64,000 bases of DNA from Dicyema japonicum (Eukaryota; Dicyemida; Rhombozoa; Dicyemidae). The notes under the pieces are model-generated. The model made no database searches. It was not told where the DNA came from and saw only the letters and a program-made list of their open reading frames with translations. The stretch covers positions 209,445-273,444 of the forward strand of contig RDEW01000048.1 of assembly GCA_011109175.1 (NCBI GenBank), given 5' to 3'. The translations under genes and the position numbers were made by a program. This document shows positions 57,658 through 64,000 of the stretch, one piece after another; within the stretch, counting starts at the first letter, position 1; every line of letters begins with the position of its first letter.

Positions 57658-58649
57658 ATGGAATTCAATTTACCAAATATAATTACCATTCTCGTATTTT
57701 TCCTTTGTTTTTCGACAAAATCAGAGTTGTTTAAGAAATCTGACTTTCCACCTACAGATGACTTAATGCTAGGTTACTTCCTTCAATCCAACGAAACTTC
57801 CGCGTTAATGAATGCTACTGGACTTGACGAAATTTCTTATAAAAAATTCTTAAGATGGTATATTTCCGATTATAAGGATTGCCACAAAATTATTGAAGTC
57901 TCTTATATATTTCCATTTGTGGAAATTTTCCCCAACGTCATCACAGGAATTCACTCCCATCACCTGATTCCAACGATTTGCAAATTCAAAATTGGACATC
58001 CAGTTTACAGAAAGTACTTATGTTACAACCTCGACCACAATTCTGACCATTTTAAGGTTTACTCCCATAAGCTGATTCTTAGAATTATTTTGTTGACAAA
58101 AATAGGAAGTTTGGTGAAAACGTTGTATTTGCGTATATTTTGAAATCCAACTTCAGGCTCCGTTACCTTGAGCACGTGCTACAAATTCCGTCTGGTCAAT
58201 GCCTTGTATTTGGAGGACGGAGATCCTGTGATGTCGCCAACTTTCTTTGTAAGCAGGGGACCTTCGTCGTTGACTATGCAAGAAATATTTTATGTGAAAG
58301 AAGACTTTATAATATTACACGTGAAAAGTTCGCTTATAAAATTTTCCGCCAATACCACCGTCCAAATCCCTATTTCAAGCCACCCCCGTTTTCTTTCAAA
58401 CAGCAAGTCATAGAACTTAACGATTCGCGATGGAATCCTATGGAAACCAAATATTTTTATAATATCTATGAGAATAAGTTCAACGACGGAATCCGTGATG
58501 GAATTGAGGTTATTGCTTTACGGTACTGCCATGATGATTCTCCTTATGTTTATAACGGAAATATCAGCAAAGGTGAATTGATGCACTCCATAGTCGAACA
58601 GAGTCGAAAATGGGTGAAGTTGTATAATTTATTTCCTGATTATTTTTAA
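57658..58649 (+). CDS. secreted orphan protein, 321 residues
   Basis: Start is ATG 57658; the frame opens earlier only at a TTG. The first 25 residues (MEFNLPNIITILVFFLCFST) form a signal peptide or anchor. A 26-nt intron (58057-58082) joins SDHFKNYFVDKNRKFGEN in frame; total coding length is 966 bases. The mature part has several Cys (CHKII, ICKF, LCYN, QCLVF, SCDVANFLC, ILCERR, YCHDDS) and possible N-glycosylation sites (NETS, NATG, NISK). Blocks such as LVFGGRRSCDVANFLC and EVIALRYCHDDSPYVYNG look structured. I recognise no family. Likely a secreted or lumenal protein of this lineage. Confidence 0.7.
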
Positions 58650-58677
58650 AAATAAATTTTTGCAATTTATTATAAAC

Positions 58678-58990
58678 GTTGGCGCAGTGTAATAAGTTCC
58701 GAACCAAATACCAGGAAGTTCGAATCTCTCTGCTGTCCATGCAGTAGAAGGTTCCACGCATCTACAATGCTTCTGGGTTGACAAGTGACGCCGTGTTTAT
58801 TACTGCGGAACAGGATTGTCTAATTAGACAAGCAAAGAGAAAAGAAAGAGAAGTCAAGAACATTTTCATTGCTTGGAATACTTGCCCCATGTTAGTATGA
58901 CAGTTCCTACTTCTTAAATAAAGTGTCAGTTCTGTCCAAATTGAGGTATAATAATGGAAACATTACTACTCCTTGACGTCAGGGCTGTTT
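58678..58990 (+). mobile_element. SINE-1 variant, full length
   Basis: AAGTTCGAATCTCTCTGCTG (B box), GAAGGTTCCACGCATCTACA, GCGGAACAGGATTGTC, AAAGTGTCAGTTCTGTCC, then the alternative tail GGAAACATTACTACTCCTTG shared with 49585-49800. The A box is degraded. Confidence 0.7.
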
Positions 58991-59029
58991 TTGTATTATA
59001 ATATTATTTGTATAATGGTGTTATTTCGT

Positions 59030-59345
59030 TTAAAAGATCTCAATAGATCCTTGGGGTGATTTTTGACATGCACGTGACATTTTATCCCCATGTTGAAAAT
59101 GTAATAACAAGATGTGAAAAAAAGACTAACGTGTTGAGATGTCTCTCTGAGGAATGGAAGATCTGAAATCACCATATTTTGAAAACTATATACAAGCAAT
59201 ACATTGAGCCATGCTTTTCTTATGCATTCGGCATGTGGAGTTCGTTCATTTCCTAGACAAATGCTTTGAAGATCAAAGCTAATAAAAAAGGGCTTCTAAA
59301 GTCACGGAACAATAGACTAATGGACAGAACGTTCCTCTCCAACGA
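59030..59345 (+). mobile_element. LINE-J C-terminal fragment
   Basis: LGVIFDMHVTFYPHVENVIT, RCEKKTNVLRCL, then KTIYKQYIEPCFSYAFGMW match the jockey-type post-RT region (LGV.FD...F..H.......R....NVLR.L). Frames broken after that. Confidence 0.75.
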
Positions 59346-59454
59346 TCACAAATGGTAAAAATTTTGATTAATGTTTTTAATTAATTGGAGAAAGCCTATT
59401 TTCATTGACTACTAGTTCGGTTATTATTACCTGCTTTCTCGACGTTTCCCGTGT

Positions 59455-59590
59455 TAATTAAGTGAGAACCGAGGAATGCTCTTCACTTCTTTTTTCTTTA
59501 TGTAAGGTGTAGGTCCTTTAGTAGACGACCCGGTTTCGCAATGAAATGTTCACTGATAGAGACGTCACTCGTCAAGCAAAATAAATATTT
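59455..59590 (-). mobile_element. SINE-1 fragment, inverted
   Basis: Reverse complement: GACGAGTGACGTCTCTATCA, TTGCGAAACCGGGTCGTCTA and AAGAGCATTCCTCGGTTCTC in SINE-1 order. Head and tail missing. Confidence 0.6.
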
Positions 59591-59779
59591 GATGTAACGT
59601 CAGTATGTTAACAAAACTGGTTTTTTGTCTCAAGCGTTGACTTTAAAATAATTTTATATTCAGGTGTATATCCATATTTCTTTCCGTTTGTTGACAAAGG
59701 GATTTTAATGGTTTATATTTAACATGCCACGTGGTGCTATGTGGCTAGTTAATCATAAATTATTTTCCTTTCTTCCGAT

Positions 59780-59940
59780 GGCGTCATTAGATCCACTTTA
59801 CTGAAGAGATGCCCAATGCCTGGCCGATATCAAAAGGATTCACTATTCTTCTTCATGGACAATGTTGTTTCCTGGAGACAAGTTCTGGAATGCTGGAACG
59901 AGTCAGATCAAGAAGTGATTTAGTTTGGTTTCCTTGGTCT
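59780..59940 (+). repeat. repeat C copy
   Basis: GATCCACTTTACTGAAGAGA, GCCCAATGCCTGGCCGATAT, TCTTCATGGACAATG and CAAGTTCTGGAATGCTGG follow the order of 22020-22220. From here to 60234 nothing else is seen. Confidence 0.5.
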
Positions 59941-60234
59941 TTAATCAAAGCCAATTTTATCTGGAATTAAACTCTCTACCGTCAAGATGTACAAGGATAT
60001 TTTAAGAATTATAATCATAAAATTATAAGTGGTCTGCCCATTTTTTTAATAAAAAAATTCCGTCTCCAAAGTCTAATTATTACTAAAAATACAAACATTA
60101 AAATTTTATTTATTTAAAAGAAAGTTCAAGCGTTAGAAGACTTATCACTACAAATAATAAACAACGGTACCTTTGAAGATACTTTCCACCACTAATAACT
60201 AAGTATGAAAGACTTTTCTTTCTTTTGCTTCTCC

Positions 60235-62743
60235 TTAAGAATCGTCATGCTTGAAAGTGGAGTGATGAGTGCTGTCATGCTCGTCCATGTAAAGAAATTT
60301 CTTTTCATTTTCCATTTTCTTCACTCTCTTCTCCAATTTAGGCTTCCCAGGACCCTTTCCGTGAAATCGATGTGACATAACACGGAAAGCTTCCTTTGGC
60401 GGCAAAATTTCCGCTTTTTCGTTTGTATACTCCAATTTGAATTTTGGGACGATTTTCTTTTCCTTAAAAAAACTCAAGTTCCCTTCATATCTCGTCTCCC
60501 TTTTCCTTTGATTTGAGTCTCCCTCACTAACATTAAACAGAAATTATACTCAACGCGCCTAATTTCAACGGAATAATTCTTTGAACAGATTTCCTTCGCG
60601 TCTTCTGATATTTCCGGTTCCTTCTCCTTGGCTTCTCGTTTGATGTACCCTGAAATGAACAAATAGGGAAAACCCTTCTGTAGAGCTAAATTGAAGGCTC
60701 CGGACAATCCAGAGTTTAGCGACGGTTCAACGGCAAAAGGCTAAGAGTCATTAAAATGAATAAACGTTGGTTTCCTCAACTTTTGGTGCTTCTTCCTCAG
60801 TAGTAGAGTTTTTTTTCACATTGAGCATTATTTTCCAGCAAGATTTCCTCAGTGTCGTCGCTTTCTTCTTGAATGGTTGAGGTTTTACTAGTAAAACATA
60901 GATAAAAGCAAATACTGAGAGTTTTGTGGATTTGCGTATAATTGGGGCACTTTGAGTTCCTTGCAAAATTCACTGACGTCATCAATGACCAGTCCGACTT
61001 TGAATGGGAGATTTTCTTTCTCCGTGGTGGTGGCGTTGAGGTCTCCAAGCTGATGAAATTGTTTCTTCTTTAAGTTATTGTTTAGATGGATAGAGATCTC
61101 ATCTTCGCCTTCGTTTGCAAAATTTAAGTCGGCCAAGTCGTCTTCGCTTAATTCTTCCTTAATATCGGATAAAATCACTGGGAGAAGGCCAGACAGCTTA
61201 TTTTCCCCAGAAATTAAATTCTCCACCTCCATTGGTTCCGTTTTTCTCAAAATTATACAAATCAGTACATTTCACCGTCTGATTTCGTAGTTTGATTTTT
61301 CGTATTTCTGACTTTAATCTTTCGGCTTTTGTTGAATTTCTTAAACTTGAGTTCCTTAAATAATAATTATAATTAAAAATAAATAAATTATATATAAAAA
61401 TATTTTCTTTATAAATAAGTAAAATAATTTAAACATTACAACCGTTTCTTGTGGTGTCAGGTAATCGGTTACAGGTTTGAGTTCTGTTGTAGTGAGGTCG
61501 ATCTAAAAACATGTAAAAGTGAGGATCACCATTCCCTTGAATGATGGCTTTCCAGCACTCTTTTCGTTAATTTGACAAGTGAAATCAAATTTACCAGTGT
61601 CATCTATAATAAACAGAATTGTGAACCTAATTTAAATGATTTAATCTTCTTTCCTTCAATTCGTTCGTTGTATTGTGGCAGTAATCTCTTTTCGTTCAAT
61701 CCAAACGGATTCTACCCACGCGATAAGCAAGGCATAACAACCTCGTTGTACTCACTGGCGTATTCCTCGTTGTCCCAAGGCCTGTATGTGAGCCCAATGT
61801 TGCTCTTTCTAACATTTTCTTCCCCCTTTTCGACGTCCATGAAGTTTACGTTGAACAGTTCGTCTTCCTTGTCGTCCAAAACATCTTAAATGTCTTTAAA
61901 ACTCAACTTTTGTCCATCAAAGTTAAAATTACATCCCGGCCCTCCTCAAATCGCTCAGCGTCGTGCAAAACCTTCATGGAAGTGTGGTGACTGCCACGAA
62001 TGACCTCGTCCTCAAAACTTTCAATATTTTGGAGCTTCATTGTGAGGAAACTGTACCTTTTGAGCAGCAGCCTTCTTCTGATCCTCCAAGGATCTGCTTT
62101 TGCTAAGCCAACTCACAAGACTTTCATCATCCACGTTTCCCAGTGTTTGCACATGTCTGAAATAAGAATCAAGACCAACGAGTAGTTCATCTTCAGTCTA
62201 TTTCTCTCCTTCAAAGTTTCCATCCTTTCCTTCATTTTCAAAGATCGTTGCGTGTCCCCGATGTTTATGGCGGGCTTGTGGATATCTTCTTCTATGGAGG
62301 ACGCCGTGTTCAGAGGTGCCTTATCTATAATAAGCTCGGCCGAATACCGTCGGTAATATCCTCAGCAGTAATAGGCTTTAGCCCCGCCTCGATGCGATAT
62401 TTACTAGAAATAAGTAAAAGTCTCATTAAATCCAAGTTGAAAGGAATTGTAAAAATTCTTACTTCACTTCTTCTAGCATTTGGTCCTGGGTCTGTTCCTT
62501 GGGTTTCTCCTCGACTAAAAATCGGTCATGTCGCCACTTTTTACCTTTTTCTTTTGTTCGTTCGACTTTCTTATATTTATCATCGTGTTTTTCTCGTTTA
62601 GGCCTTTCTCGATCCTTGTCACGATCACGTGAATGAGATCGCTTTCTATTTTATTGGTTGATAATATTGTAAACCTTTTGTGACTTTATCAGTCCTTTTA
62701 TCGTATTTGTCGTGCCTAGATCTATGCTCACTATTGCGAACCA
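60235..62743 (-). CDS. SART1: SART1/Snu66, U4/U6.U5 tri-snRNP protein
   Basis: SART1 is a tri-snRNP protein needed for spliceosome activation. The RS/RD-rich start (SHSRDRDKDRERPKREKHD) is followed by NKYRIEAGLKPIT, HVQTLGNVDDESLVSWLSKS, GRDVILTLMDKNVLDDKEDE, FNVNFMDVEKGEENV, YNERIEGKKIKSF, TDYLTPQE, GLVIDDVSEFCKELK, SLNSGLSGAFNLALQKG and KFKLEYTNEKAEILPPKEAF with RVMSHRFHGKGPGK, the family C-terminus. At least twelve introns of 22-59 nt, plus one of about 90 nt near 61350-61440, connect these in frame. The first exon (ATG 62743) does not join the second in phase, so the true start is uncertain. In the A8 run (T8 at 60809-60816) one A too many breaks the acidic exon from EEILLENNAQCE to TTEEEAPKVEETN; seven A restore it. 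Confidence 0.85.
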
Positions 62744-62861
62744 TGAGAAACAATTTGACTTAAATAATTTTCAAATTTACTTAAAATATATTTTAAAAAT
62801 AAAAAAAATAAATTTTATATCTTTTTGTATGATTTACAAATATTTTTATTTGCAAAATACG

Positions 62862-63266
62862 AGCCTCTTAGCTAAAGTGACTTATGTTACGGGTTCGATT
62901 CTCGCTGCTGTTCACCTGGTGGAAAGTTCCACGCATCTACGATGCCAAAAGGGTTTGACGAGTGACGCCGTCATCAGTGAATACTCACTGCGGAACTGGA
63001 TTGAAAGGACACTCACACAAGAAAAAGAAGTGAAGATCATTCTTTGGTTCTACGATTAGTTAAATTAACTGTTCTTAATGTGTGTTTCCTGCCTATGCGG
63101 AGCTATAAATACTATGGCTCTCGTGAAAAGGCTTTATTATTATGACACATATAACTGGACTACGGAAAACAACCACCAACTACCACATTTTCGGCAAGTA
63201 TCAACATAATCAAAATGAATAATATATTCAGCCTTTACTAATTCACATTTTACTGCAACACTCAAA
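62862..63266 (+). repeat. SINE-1 plus flank copied from the 40-kb locus
   Basis: 62862-63136 is a SINE-1 with a diverged head. 63137-63262 is nearly identical to 40573-40697, including ATTATGACACA and the unique flank CATATAACTGGACTACGG. It lacks the ATTATGACACA on its own left side, so it is not an independent insertion. Confidence 0.85.
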
Positions 63267-64000
63267 TGTCCCCCTCAAAATAGTTGTTCCTAAGGAATAT
63301 TAAAGTGTGATCTCTCCGGCTTACGTTGTCGACATCACCAATTTCTTTGTAAAAGGAAAAGTGATGAATCTCTATGTTTGCTTGACTACCAATAGATAGT
63401 CATGTAGGATCCTTGTTTTTGGACGACTTCCACCCAACGTTGATAGAAGCAAAGTTTCTTCATTGCGGGAAGTTTTTGTCTCTTTGGTGCACCTCCGTTG
63501 TGGTCACCATACGGATTTATTCGTATTTGAACATAATCAGACAATTGCCTTCATCGTTTTCCTTTTTCTGCTTTCTATTCGACCGAAGAAGGACTACCTT
63601 TTTTCTTGTATGAGTCCGCCGTCGAGTTCTGCGTCGCATCAAATATATCTGACAAATTCCTAAAGCGTCCGCTCTTGGTTGTGAATTTCCTGTTCGCCAC
63701 CGGTTCCCTTTATCAGAAGGGACCGCGGATAAATAAAAATGCGTACTGTATGTTTCTCTTCTCTCGTCACTTAGCCATTAACCATTAACGACTTTTTACC
63801 AAAGGAATGCAAGAACGTATTTTTGGGCTTCTTGTAACACAAGTCCTGCCACAGCATTGACTCCCCTCCTGTGACCTCAGATCCCTCTTATGATTCATTT
63901 CATGATTGGATCTCTTCAGAAAGTTTACCATCCTTTTTTCTGTTACTTCTCTGATCTACATTAATGCATTATCTTCACCCTCATATAAAGTCCCGTCGAA
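63267..64000. other. gene-free stretch
   Basis: A block near 63655-63740 (GGCGAAC-type and ACCGGTTCCCTTTATCAGAA, AAGGGACCGCGGATAAATAA, read on the plus strand) resembles 20715-20790 (ACCGGTTTCCTCTATTTGAA, GGGACTGGGGGTAAATAAAT). This suggests another repeat. No gene supported. Confidence 0.35.

Noticed and set aside
61572-61889. Plus-strand open frame of 105 codons
   Set aside because: Antisense shadow of SART1 exons (VNFMDVEKGEENV, YNERIEGKK read on the minus strand).

Overview
The window looks like nuclear DNA of a small metazoan. Host genes are animal housekeeping genes (CPT2, SART1/Snu66, TTC1, bystin, G-protein beta, a proteasome beta-like gene). They are cut by extremely short spliceosomal introns, mostly 21-34 nt, and intergenic DNA is AT-rich and full of decayed transposons. 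Dicyemid mesozoans are the best-known animals with introns this short, so a dicyemid is my leading guess. This is inference only; an orthonectid or another reduced animal is not excluded. Conserved genes use the standard genetic code. Several listed starts are ATGs chosen inside longer open frames that begin at a non-ATG codon.

Layout. 0-5 kb: a Tigger-like DNA transposon (939-4867) holding a LINE ORF1 fragment and a LINE/SINE chimera with its own 17-bp target duplication. 5.9-7.7 kb: a Ser-rich RING-finger gene. 7.9-14 kb: SINEs, a 5 x 56 bp minisatellite, LINE tails and a hAT-like remnant. 14.8-16.2 kb: bystin, well conserved but broken by four in-frame stops. 17.6-20.5 kb: a 100-residue orphan gene and a divergent proteasome beta5-like gene. 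20.8-25.2 kb: three LINE-A-type elements. 25.4-25.9 kb: a 137-residue orphan gene. 27.8-29.0 kb: a pogo-like element with TIRs and a nested retro-insertion. 30-38 kb: LINE remnants around one RING-H2 gene. 39.3-41.7 kb: a 145-residue orphan gene with a TATA box, a tRNA-derived SINE and a second RING-H2 paralogue. 43.7-49.4 kb: TTC1 and a tandem pair of G-beta genes. 50.9-52.3 kb: LINE remnants. 52.6-54.8 kb: CPT2. 57.7-58.6 kb: a secreted orphan. 60.2-62.7 kb: SART1. 62.9-63.3 kb: a duplicate of the 40-kb SINE locus with its flank.

No operon or pathway cluster is visible. The genes serve unrelated functions: tri-snRNP splicing, mitochondrial fatty-acid import, ribosome biogenesis, G-protein signalling, ubiquitin ligation and co-chaperone TPR. 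The clearest connecting signals are the shared ultrashort-intron grammar, including a 24-nt GC-AG intron, and a SINE family that shares its 3' end with a resident LINE family. I name the repeats locally: LINE-A (TAA-repeat tail, YADD reverse transcriptase), LINE-R (C-terminal Cys/His knuckle plus RPDG...WD block), LINE-J (jockey-like), SINE-1, SINE-2, repeat B and repeat C.
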